Source: Corythucha ciliata (taxonomy: Eukaryota; Arthropoda; Insecta; Hemiptera; Tingidae). Taken from it: 64,000 nt of DNA. This document shows, piece after piece, positions 24,301-36,300 of the stretch (its first letter is position 1; every line of letters begins with the position of its first letter). The notes under the pieces are model-generated. The model did not search any database, had not been told where the DNA came from, and saw only the letters and a program-made list of their open reading frames with translations. Location of the stretch: positions 5,766,001 to 5,830,000 of the forward strand of contig CM075941.1 in assembly GCA_038030265.1 (NCBI GenBank). The letters run 5' to 3'. Position numbers and translations under genes: made by a program.

Positions 24301-27300
24301 CACGGACCTTGCCGACGGAAAGAAACTTTTGAAACTTCTCGAGATCATATCTGGCGAGAAACTCGGGAAACCGAACAACGGAAAAATGCGAGTGCATAAA
24401 GTTGAGAACGTCAACAAGAGTCTGGCGTTTCTACATACGAAAGTGAGTTTTTTGAAAGTGCATACAACAAAATTTCTAAAGAGAATTGTGGCCCGTGAGG
24501 TGTATTTTCAATATACAGCACGCGGGTATTGTTCACCGTTGACGCGTAGGAGGAATATTTATTTATTATTTACTGCCTATTTTAGGTCGAGAGACTGATT
24601 AGTTGTTTACTTTATTTTCATTCCACAAAACTAATTACGCGCTGATAAATTTAAACGATCATCCTGAGGTCGCCTGTATGATTAAAAAAAAATTAACTTT
24701 TACGTGTTTACGGCAAATTTATATTGCCATGAAGAAAAATGACCGTAAAAAAAATGTTTTTTAGGAGATTCGATTAAAAAAGAAAATTATGTTTCTCTGA
24801 GCCATAAAATAGTAATTTTTGTTGCTCTGAAACTCAATTATGAGGTAACAAGGAAAGAAGGCCGTTACGAATGATGTCGACCATTTTCTTAAACGTAAAG
24901 ACATCAGTTTTCCTGGATAAGGGGAAAAACTGTAATATTAGTTTTATAAAACATTTATAGGGTTGTTTTGTAAGGTTTTTCCAATGACAGTCCCCGCGAA
25001 ATTGGTTTTTGTTTGAAAGGGTCAAATTTGTACCGGATGGCATCCAGTAAAACTTGAAATTGTTTATCCTGCGGTCGTTATGAAGAGGCACGCTAGTTTG
25101 TTTTGTTACGGGTTTGCCGATAGCAAAGTATTTATTTTCGACAAATAAATATAGGTATAACAATGGAAAATCCATAAAAGCCGGCTTGCGCATCTGGGAA
25201 AAAGCAAGAAGTGAAAATATGAATTACGTTGCACTGATTCACCTAAAAATGTGGCTCAACTCAGAAGTTTTATTGACAGTTGCTTAGAATGTGTTACAAC
25301 AATCTTCCGAGTACGAATTTACCAACATCAGACGCTTGTAGCGTTTTCCATTTGAATAAAATTCTGCACTGGGGCAGTTCATTTCCACCCGTTCACCGCT
25401 TAACATTTAGAGGACGGGTGGAGAACAACCCAGATGGAAATTGAAAACGCTCTATAAGTTAAATAATGACCTTGCATCTCGAGCTCTACACAATGGATCT
25501 CAAAAATTTGTCATCAGACAAAGTGGGCAAAGCCGTGGATCCTGGAGGGGGAAAGGGCACACTGGCCTTCAGGCCTGCTGATTGCTCGAAAAATGCGTCA
25601 AAGAGCCCCAAAAAATCACCCCTCTGTGAGAAGATAACGACAGTGAGCAGTGAATGGCACTAGCGCCTCTTGAATTTGCAATTAAATTTAGACGGTTTCA
25701 ATCACGCTGTACAGCAGGGTCGCAATCGGTGCTCACAAAAGTCACTTACTCATAATAATCCAATTTAGGGTCGCCTAATTTGTCCAACTTTATTGACTAA
25801 TAAAAAAAAAAAAAAAACATTTGACGGGTTTTGGTCCTTTGAAAAAGCAATTCCGCTGGTTGGGATCTTTCAAAGTTCAAGTTTCGTGATTTGCCATTCA
25901 CAGTTTATTCGATTCTGCTGGGTTATCCAAGAGTGAAGGAGAGAGGACGCCCGTAAGTGAGCGCTTCAATTAATTGTGTGATTGCCGCTGGGGACGCGTG
26001 CCCCCCTTGCCACTTCGTAGTACCCCATAGATAAGGCCCTGGTATCGTTTGGATAAAAGTTACGCCAATTCTCGCTGGTTAAAATGGAGGGAAAATGCCT
26101 ACTCGCGGATAAAATTGAGAAATAGAGAACACCCACACATTCGTAGTTTCCCGAATTCGCAATCCTTCAACGTCCGGGCTAAAATTAAGAAAATACGCTA
26201 ATTCGCGTTTTATAGAGACTTTTAACGGCTAAAAATGAGAAAAGGGTCTTGTTTACTGTAGAATTGAGAGGAAGCCCTCGTTTCGCGGCGAAAAATTGTG
26301 GGAAAAGTGCTCTTTCGCAGCTATCATTGAGAAAGCACACCAATTTCTCGTTTTGCGATGTAAGAAAAGCGGCTAATCAGCGCGCCTCGATGGTGTAATG
26401 GATACAATGCTCGCTTCGCAACTCAAGGGCCAGGGTTCGAATCTAGCCATTGCCCATTACACTACAAGACTGCGGCGAGATGTGACACGGCACACGCGGC
26501 TTCGTGCGGGCGTTCCCGGCGGTGAGCGTTCAACAAACTGCGCACCGACCGAAAACCGAAACGCCCGCGTAGTACGGGTGTGAATTGTGCAGTTAGTAGA
26601 TGGGTGGGACGTAGGAGCCCACTTGTGGCCTTGGCGTCGCCGGACTTGACTTGGCCGGGAAAGGGCACCCCCGATAAAAAAAAAAAAAACGGTTAATTCG
26701 CGGTTTATGGAGACCTTTTCAAGGATAAATGGAGTAAAGAGGCACTCAATTGCGGCTAAAATTGAAAAAAAACAAAAAACCGTGGAGGAACTTTGTCGCG
26801 GATTTAAACGCCGCACTCGCAGGCTTGAACGAAACAGTCAGTTTCACCAGCGCAATTACGAGATTTGGGCTGGCAACAATGTATTCGTGATTTGGGGTCA
26901 AATAAGTAGTTTCTGCGGTTTTAAATTCGCCTATATGCAGGAGCTTCGCCGTGGTTAGGAGCTTTGCCATGGTTTGGAGCTTTGCTGTATTTTGGAGTTT
27001 TGTTAGGGATTGGGGCGTTGCTGTGGTTTGGAGCTTTGCTCGTGGTTAGGAGCTTAGCTGTGGTTTGGAGCTTAAATTTGCTGTGGTTTGGAGCTTTGCT
27101 GAGGTTGGGCCTTCTTTATGGTTGGAGTTTTATTGTAGTTACGAGCTTTTCTGTGGTTTGGAGCCTTCCTGTGGTCGGAAGCTTCGCCGTAGTAGACTGA
27201 TAGAAAATGATAGTAGACTAATTTTACGCGAGAAACACACTGTTGAAACTTTTGTTGGCCTTGACACTTCCATTTAGGATTCCCCAGTATTTCAGAACAG

Positions 27301-30300
27301 GAAAAACACAGCAGTTATAAATAAGTTGATATATAAATAAGAAATAAAGAAGCGTACTCCCCCCCCCCCCCGTAAACAGAAAAGGGCGGTAAACATTTTC
27401 GTGCCTCTGCGGTCAGGCACCTAGACAGTTTTTGAGAGCAAACTTGCACGTTATAGAGACGAATGTGCGGTTTCTGGAGGTTTATAGCCGAACTGAGCTC
27501 GTTATGGTGGGTGGGAGTAAACAGCAGTTGTCTTCTTGAAAACCTTTAATGTTCTACATAGAGCTAAATATATGTATACGGCCAAGTATAAGTAAGCGGT
27601 CATTTTGGTGGAGTAAACTGTCGTTTCCCGAGTCTTGATATATTGTGGATCGTCAATCAAGTTCGGTTACTCAGTTTCGGTATATCGATTTTACAATTTT
27701 GGGTTAAAAATCCGTAGTGAGTGTAAATTGGCGCTAATAGTCTCACAACTCCTAATTTGCCGTACATGAATTCTCGCATCTTCCGATGGCAGGAATTCGG
27801 CGAGCTTATTGTTTGATTTCCCTCGTTTTGGCCCCTTATATCGCTTAATATTTCCCCCCTACGCGTTTTCTCCATGAAAATTCTCGCGCCCCCTCAACCT
27901 CGAGTTCTCAGTAAATACGCCTTCTTTTTTGCGTTCTCACGTTTGTTTTAGTTACCCCTACACTTTTTTTAAGAGGGGAAGACAAGAGACGAACTTGAAC
28001 TGCTCGAGCACCCCCGTAATTCACCACGAGAGTTCGAACAGATTAAAAAAAAAATTAGCGCTTTTTTTCAACACCCTTCCTAAGAAGGAAATTGAAAAAC
28101 ATCCAATTATTGAAAAAGAAAAAATCAGTTGGTCAACGCCTTTGAAAACAAACAAAAAACTGGCCCGTCAAGGTTGAGGTAATATACGACTGAGCGCGCA
28201 CTCAATTGCCTTTAACTTTTATTTTATTTTTTTTTTGTCCTGAGCACTTTCAAAGGGCACGAGCCCAATTCAGAGACGCCAACAATGATACAGGAAGAAA
28301 AACTGTCGTGAAAGCAAAGTGAGAAGGCGAGGAAAACAATTAAAGAGTCGATTTACGACCCAAAGTAGTCAATGTAACAACCGATACTGAGGATGTCGTA
28401 AGAGTTGCGTGAGTTAGGAACGAGAAACGGATTGAAAACGATTTGGCTACTGGATGTCTGGAGGTACGCGTTTTTCACGTGAGCCTGAAGATTAAACCGT
28501 TTGATGTAAGACTGGGAGTGAGAGAGAGACAGTGTGAGTGAGAGGAAAGAACTTATTTGCGTGACTTCCAATATTTTGTAGATTTATATATCTCACGCCA
28601 GAACTACAAGACTACCCAAACCAATGATGGAAACGGGAGTTTGAAGGGAAAGAGAGTACTTTGACTCATTTTTTTTTCTTCTGCTCCAACTCTTCGTCGT
28701 TACAGAGTGCGTGTGTCTCGTTAGCGGGACGTGAAGAAGGCAAAAAAGGTAGATAGGTCGGTGACCCTACTTTCATTGAACGCATCAGTACAAAACGGGC
28801 TAAATAATAGAACAGCATATAATGTAACGGTTATTGCCTTCTTCAGCAGAATTTTTTGCGATACCTACATAAAAAAATAGCTGTCGAAAAATTATCGGAT
28901 TATCGACAAATGCTGAAAAATTGTTTACCGTTAGGTTTAATCGATTCTCAAAGGCAGATTTAATTTCTTTGACCTTTCAAAACGTGGCATCATCAGCCAC
29001 ACTTTAATAGTCTAGGTATGGGGATACCGTCACAGAAGTCGAGGCCTAAGCGTTTCAAAGAAGATCTACAATCACGAGAAACAGAGGCTTAATGGTCGTG
29101 CAGAAAGATAATACGAGCATTCTATGGGATTGAATGCTAGGGGTAAAAAAATGACTTCAGGAGATTTGAAATGAATGTTAGTACATAATAGACTCTTCTT
29201 TGTTCTACGGAGTTGCTCACGGGAGAATATACGAACTCCTCCGCTGCAAGCAAGCCATAAAGGAGAATTTAGTTTTATTATGGCCTTATTGAAGGACACG
29301 TATCCTCCAAGAAACTGATACGCTGTAATAACGCCTATAAGAATTCATTTTTCGTTCCTTAATAAGCGGACGGGAATCCATCCTTAAATATATATTACAT
29401 ATATGCTAATACAATCTCGAGAAAGAAGAAGAAAGACTGGTTCTTAACTGAGCCATAATTATCTCAGCTCCGGTAGTAGACGAGCTTTTTGAAAAAACTA
29501 GTTTTTCTTTTGTTTTTGTTCGAAAAAAATGCAAGCGCCCATTGCAACCTGTGTGTGTTTTTGACGCAACGGAAATAGACGCAAAAATGACGAATTGCTT
29601 TTTTTTTGCTTGCACTTTCTGAAAATAAGGTGGCGTTTTACTGCGCTTTCACTCAAAATCGCAATGCTCGGGAGAAATGTCATTTGGGATATAGAGAAAT
29701 CCTGTTGCACTCTCTCATGGAAAGTATCTATATAAAATTATTTGTTCTCGTGATCAACATGGCAAAGAATGAAACAATGCTGAACAAGAAAGAAAAAAAA
29801 AAAAAAAACACACACACACAAAAAAAAGTATTGCTAGAAAACTTATCTCCACAAACGGAATTGAGTTATTAGGTATAATGAAATTTGCCTTCATTTAACA
29901 TTGATTAGAAGAGTATTTCTTTATCTGAGTTTACCGTCGGCGACAGAAAAAGGAAAAAGGTTAATTGACTAAACCCGAATGAAAAATGGTATGTGTGTGT
30001 GTGGTCGACCATCGTACCTTGGGTTTATAATTACACGTTAGTCTCAATCTCATAAAAACGCTTTTTAATTAAACAACCAAATAAAGCGAGGTTTACACCT
30101 TTTCAAGCTGGAGGACGATAATTTTCGCGAAGACAATTCTCGCTTTTACTAAGTAGTTGTCGTCTGAGTCCAGTTTCCTAAAATATCACTTTGTGGACGG
30201 GAGTCCAATGAAGAGAAACGTCCCTTACCAATCTGATTTCGGCTGGTATGGGATGTTTCTCTTCATTGGACCGTTCACAAATGAAGATAAAGATCGATCT

Positions 30301-33300
30301 TTATTCTTCTGATCATGAACAATAGGGTGGGGCTCATTGAGTTCCTCATTACAGATTGCCGCCAGGACGGGGCCAATCCTCGAAACCAAACGCTAATACC
30401 CAGAATCAGTTAATTTACCGCTTGAAAACAGGCTCATTATAGCTGTAAAACTGAAAATGTTTCCCTTGAAAATTTCGCCCGAAAAACATAAATTTTGCCC
30501 GGCAAAAATGAGCGATTTTTCGTGGAGATACTTGTCAATTTTTGCCAAGAAACTGGGAAAGTCAATTGGAAACTGACAATTCGTCCCCCCCCCCCTGCCT
30601 CTCAGAAATGAACATCCAAGCAGAAAACTGTAAAGTTTAAACCCCAGAACACGATTAGTTGGGCTATAAAACTTCAGGACCATAAAATGCAAATTAAACT
30701 CGATAAATGACGGTCCAAATTGACTTTTGGATCATGAAACATACGGAGGTTTATCTTAATTAGGCCGTCAATTCGACGTAAACAACCTCAACATTGGATT
30801 GCTATTTTTTTTGTCGAATAATTGAAATTTTGCCTTACAATCAAAATTGTTCAGCTCCTAAAGTGATTATTTAATGTCTGTTCATTCAGACGTTGTGGTC
30901 AACAAATAAGTTTCGGAGGCTAAAATAAGTGAAAATAGCCGAAAATTGCGAAGATTCAGGGCTAAAAAATAATGTGAATATGCATTAAATAACCTGTTTT
31001 TGGGGCTAAATAGCTGCAAAAATAGCTAATGGTGGCCAAAGAGTCGATAGTCGATAGATGAATAGCCACGAAATCTTTATTTTAACCTGGAAAATAGCGC
31101 AATTGTGCTCTTTTAACGTGTAAAAAAACAAACGACGATGACTTGGCAGATTAGTCAGTCAAAAAACAAACTTCATGGCCAAAACTCAACTGAACATTGG
31201 AATAGTTGAGTCGTCACAAAATTGCAACGCCCGGAGACAAAATTCTGCAAAATAGCAAGTTTCTGACCTTCAACTTCCCAAAATGGCAAGTTCCGGGGTC
31301 ATTGTTTTTTAGTGGGCCCGGCTAATATACACGCCTCGAATATAGGCGCAAAATTAATTCGACATTAATTGTAAGTTTTGGGGTATAAATATGTTTAAAA
31401 TTGCTAGTTTGTGGTCATAATTTCCCCAAAATCCCGTCAGCGCTCAAATCGTGGCAAAGGAAATTACATCACTCGGAACTAAATAAATCTGCGAAATTGC
31501 TGGTTTGAGGTCTTTATTTTCGCGAAATTACAAGACCTTTCTATGGGGCTGCGCTCGATGGGTGTCAGCGTCCCGGGTTTCACATTGGCTTTGGAAAAGG
31601 CGAGGAAATCGTAAAATTCCCAGAGTTATGTATCCAGCCCCAAAACTTGTGATTTCACGCCACAGACAGCCTTGCGATTGCGAATAGAAGCAAGTTTATA
31701 GCGCAAGCGAGCTAGCACTTGAAAGAACTGCAGTAACCAACACTGGAATGGGAGTGGGGAGAGAGTTAATCAGTTGTTAAGGTGGGTCCTCGGTGGGGGA
31801 TTGAGTGGCCAGTTCATCGATTTTTGGACGCTAATAGTCAATCAGTTTTTTAAAGGCGCGTAGATTATTCATTTTAACGTAATTAATCTCAGTTAAGCGA
31901 TCTCCAAGGCGCAAATGTTCAGTTCGGATAATTTTTAGGACACAAAGGGTCTGCAGTTTAGCCATTTTGAAGGCGCGAAGGCTCAGAGTTTGTCCATTTT
32001 TGAAGCATGAATGGTGAATTTCGCCATTTCTAGGGCACGAATGGTACGCTTAGCCATTTTCAAGGTGTGACTAGCCAATAGTGCGAGAGTAGTCAGTTTA
32101 TCCAGTCCTTAGGCCCCGTTCACAAGCTCTATGTTTGTGTTGTGTGGTGTCTATGCAACCTAAAAAAATGCTTCATTTTTCGAGGGAATAAATTTGTTTG
32201 GCTGCATAGACTCCACAGAACGTAAACATAGAGCTTGTGAACGGACCTTTAGGCTGCATGTAACCAACGTTGTGGGAAGCGGTCGGGGTCGATCAGTTGG
32301 TAAGGTGAGGGGACGGCCCTTGCTCGGCGCTCAAACGCCTGTGGTTGGTTTATCGTTTCAAGGGCGCGAATAGACATGGTATAGTCACTTTTAAGGCGCG
32401 AATCGTCGAATTTATTGAGAACCTGTGTGATATTTTCAGGGCACGAGTCGTCAGTTTTGTCATTTTAGAGGCTCGAACCACCCCGCTCGAAACGCCGTTT
32501 TTAGGGCTGGAATAGCCTGTTTAGGCATTTTCAAGGAATCGTCAGTTCAGTTATTTTTTAGGACGCATATCAGATTTACCGATTTCATGGCTAGGATAGC
32601 CAATTTGGCCATTTTTTGGACGTTTTTTGTTTTGTCATTTATAGACTGCGGGTATACGTCAAACCATAGAATGCGAGATGGTCAGTTCGGCGCCATTTGT
32701 GGCACGTGAATGATCGATTTTTCCATTTTCAGGGCAGGAGACATCTAAAGATGCGTTTTTAGGGCGCGAATCGTTCGTTTATCCATTTTTAGGGCTCACA
32801 ATGTATGTTTGGCCGTTTTTAAAGCGGGAATCTTGATATTTTTAAAGCGTAAGTATTCAGTTGGGCGATTTTCAGTGCAGGCGCGAATCTCAATTATCGT
32901 CCCGTCACTGGCACTGCTTGGCCTGGTCGACTATGCGTTAGGCGACAGAAAACGTCGTGTGCTTTTGCCGAGACTGCCTCGGAGGTCAATCCTTTTTTCT
33001 TCTTCTTCTTTTTCTTTCTTTCTTTCTTTTGAGGGTCCTACTCTTTGAGTTTTTGGTGGGTAAAGTTCCCATTTTTCCTCCTCTTTGTTTCGATATTAGT
33101 GAGTTTCTAAGAGTTAACGATACTAGGATGCACACGTAAAACCCTATGCCCTGAACGTCGAAAAATGGCAGTTTTTAACTTAATAATTTTCTCGGTTTTA
33201 AGGTTCGACTGGAAAGTATTGGTGCAGAAGACATCGTGGATGGAAACCCTCGGCTTATTCTTGGACTTATATGGACTATTATTCTCCGTTTCCAAATTCA

Positions 33301-36300
33301 AGAGATCGAGATTGATGTGGTGAGTGTTTGAATTAAATTAGAAATGAAATTGAATTTGATATTAAAAAGTGCACGTGCATTAACAAATAGGACGAAGAGA
33401 ATGAGAGCAGCGAAAAGAAATCCGCTAAGGATGCTCTTCTGTTATGGTGCCAAAGAAAAACCAACGGCTACCAGAATGTTGCCATTCAAGACTTTACTGG
33501 TTTGTATACCTCCCCTAAACCTCATTTCCGTTTCATACTCTTGCTCGACCACTTTTCCCTATTTGTCTTCCTCTTTTTTTTTATCTCTTCTTTCCTTTAG
33601 GATCGTGGCGAAGCGGTCTGGGATTCAACGCGCTCATTCATTCTCATCGCCCCGAATTAATAGATTTCACCGCTCTTCAACCGCACAAACATATCGACAA
33701 TTTGAACAATGCCTTCGAAATTGCCCACACCGAACTCGGCATACCCAAATTACTGGACGCTGAAGGTTCGGCCCTCTTTCCCTACCAACCTGTCTTAAAA
33801 ACTATCGTGAAAACTAAAAATGTTTCTTTTAGATGTTGACACTAATCGACCGGACGAAAAGTCGATAATGACTTATGTGGCGTCCTACTACCATACGTTC
33901 GCTCGAATGAAGAATGAAATGAAAAGTGGAAGAAGAATAGCGAACGTAATTTGTTTTTATTATTATTCTGTGCACTCGAATTCGAGATTGCCACGTTACT
34001 AATTGCGTTTGTTTGAAACAAAAAGATTGTAGGGCAAATGATGGATGCAGACAAAATGAAAATCCATTACGAAAAATTGACGACGGATCTTCTCGAATGG
34101 ATCAGACTGAAAGTGGCACAACTGGAGGACAGACAGTTTCCCAATTCTTTGGAGGGCATTCAAAAGGAGTTAATGGCATTCAAACAGTACAGAACGATTG
34201 AAAAACCGCCCAAGTAAATACCCCCCCCCCACTTCCGCTCTCTCTTTCTCAAATCACGGTTTAGCTTCCTAAATAATCCTCGTTTTTTTTTTTTCCTAGA
34301 TACAAAGAGAGAAGTGAAATTGAGGCGTTGTACTTTCACATAAACACGCAGTTGAAATCTTTAAATCAGCCGGCATTCGTGCCGTCCGAAGGCAAATTGA
34401 TTCACGATCTCGAGCGTGGCTGGGAACTTTTAGAAGCGGCCGAGCACAAGAGGGAGGTGGCGCTAAGACAGGAGCTATTGAGACAGGAGAGGTTGGAACA
34501 ATTAAATTACAACTTTGAGAAAAAGGTACGGGCTGTAGTTTTTTTTTTGTAGAATCAAGTTTCACTTGAAATTTATTTTTTTTACTACAGAGCGTTCTCC
34601 GCGAGGGCTTCCTAAAAGAGATGATACAAGTCCTGTCGGACCAACGTTACGGAAGTAATCTCGCACAGGTAGACGCAACGGTCAAAAAACACGAGGCGAT
34701 CAGCGCGGACATTCTTGCTCGCGAAGAGCGTTTCCACGATTTGAGTAACATGTGCGAAGAACTCATCAAGGAAAATTATCACAGTCATGAAAAAGTGAAA
34801 AAACGGGAAGTCGAAGTTTTGTCAAAATGGAAGGAACTTCTTCTCTTATTGGACAAACACAGGGCCAATTTAAACACAATGTGTACTCTTATGGCCATGC
34901 TCAGGGAGATTGACACTATCATGTCGACGATTAAAGACGTCGAGGTTAGTTCCCACTCTTCATTAATACGCTGACACAAATTTTGACTAGTATTTTTTTT
35001 TATAGGCAAATTTTCTGTCGGAAGACGTCGGACCACACCTGCTGGGCGTAGAGGATTTACTCCAGAAACACAGTCTGAGTGAAATGCAAGTCAACGTCGC
35101 CATGGGAGAAACAGTCAGGAAACTGACAAGACAGTGCCAGCAGTACATTTCCGCCGACCATAAAGAAAGCGCTTTACTTCAAGCCAAAATCAATCAACTC
35201 AATCAGGCGTATGCAAAGTAAGTTCTCTCCCCCCCCCCTTTCAACATTAATGCTTTGTCTTTCAACTTTTTCAATTCTTTTGACAGCCTCATCGAGCGAA
35301 GTAAATCGAGGCGAGAGAAACTCGAAGAAGCGAGAAATTTATATCAATTTATACAAGACCACGAAGATGAAGAAGGTTGGCTCATTGAAAAACAGAGAAT
35401 ATGCCAAACCGGGATTACTGCAAAGGATTTAAGAGCCGTTATCAGCCTTCAACAAAAGCATAAGGTAAAAAAAATCCTCATGCTGCCGCTCCCAGTTTTT
35501 GTTGACTCGTTAATTTTTACAGCGAAAGCTACATAAATTTCCAGCCTTGTTTATCTTTATTTGTTTTTTTTTTTTATCTGATTCAACCTATTTCCCCCCC
35601 GCCGAAATTCAGCTCTTCCTAGATGAAATGAAAGTGAGGAGGCCCAAGTCCGAACAACTGTGCGACACGGGTCGTCAATTAATTCAGGAGAAGCACTCCA
35701 AATCGGACGATATCATGTCGCGCGTTCAAAGTCTTCAAAATCATTGGGAGAAATTGACGAATTTGGCGACGAACAGAAATAAACAGTTGCAGGACGCTGC
35801 CGAAGCATATCAAGTAAGGAGTTTTTTTTTTTTTTTTTTCAATGGCAAGGGGCGTTGGCTGAGGTGATTTGATGATGTATGGGAGAGGAAGGGTAGATTT
35901 TAATATCCTTAATATAATAATAATCTTAATAATCCGGTTGGCCTAATCAATTGGGTCGAGCTGGAGGAAGAAAGAAGACGAAATGCCTCCCCAATTTCTT
36001 CAACTTCACGTGGCCTGCAATTCATCCAGTTAAACTAACTTGCCCCCCCCCCTCAATGAGAATTTCACGCCGAAATAATTATTTGTGGGTCCAATCATGG
36101 TAAGTTGACTACAGATATTTTTCGTGCAAATTCACCCCGGAAACTGACAATTAAATTAGAAAAAGCCGGTGAGCCGCGATCTACGTCTATACGGTTCCAG
36201 CTACATGTTCAGGACCAATTGTACACTTATTTGGTTACTCAGTTTGAAATTTCAGCTTTTTGACAAAAACGGGGGTATAAATCTTACGTATCGGGGGTTG

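Larger units (their letters stand above)
14831..33945 (+). other. kst: Spectrin exons 2-7: tandem CH actin-binding domain
   Basis: Exons 14831-14979, 24275-24442, 33203-33319, 33391-33499, 33601-33765, 33833-33945; phases chain without a break. CH1 begins at [12 protein letters not shown] (exon 2) and continues with [20 protein letters not shown] (exon 3) and [20 protein letters not shown] (exon 4). CH2 runs from [13 protein letters not shown] (exon 5) through [18 protein letters not shown] (exon 6) to [16 protein letters not shown] (exon 7). These are hallmark CH motifs of beta-spectrins and bind F-actin. An in-frame Met at 14860 opens [16 protein letters not shown], the usual start region of this family, and could be an alternative start. 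Introns of 9.3 and 8.8 kb split CH1; the other introns here are 67-101 bp. Confidence 0.95.

Noticed and set aside
26380..26460. tRNA gene
   Set aside because: A and B boxes are present but the anticodon arm does not fold and a long GC-rich body with A tail follows; it is a SINE head.
33344..33763. 139-codon open frame near CH2
   Set aside because: It is in a different frame from the conserved CH2 text ([16 protein letters not shown]), so it is a shadow.
33820..34002. Separate small gene at spectrin exon 7
   Set aside because: The frame is the CH2 exon extended into flanking introns.
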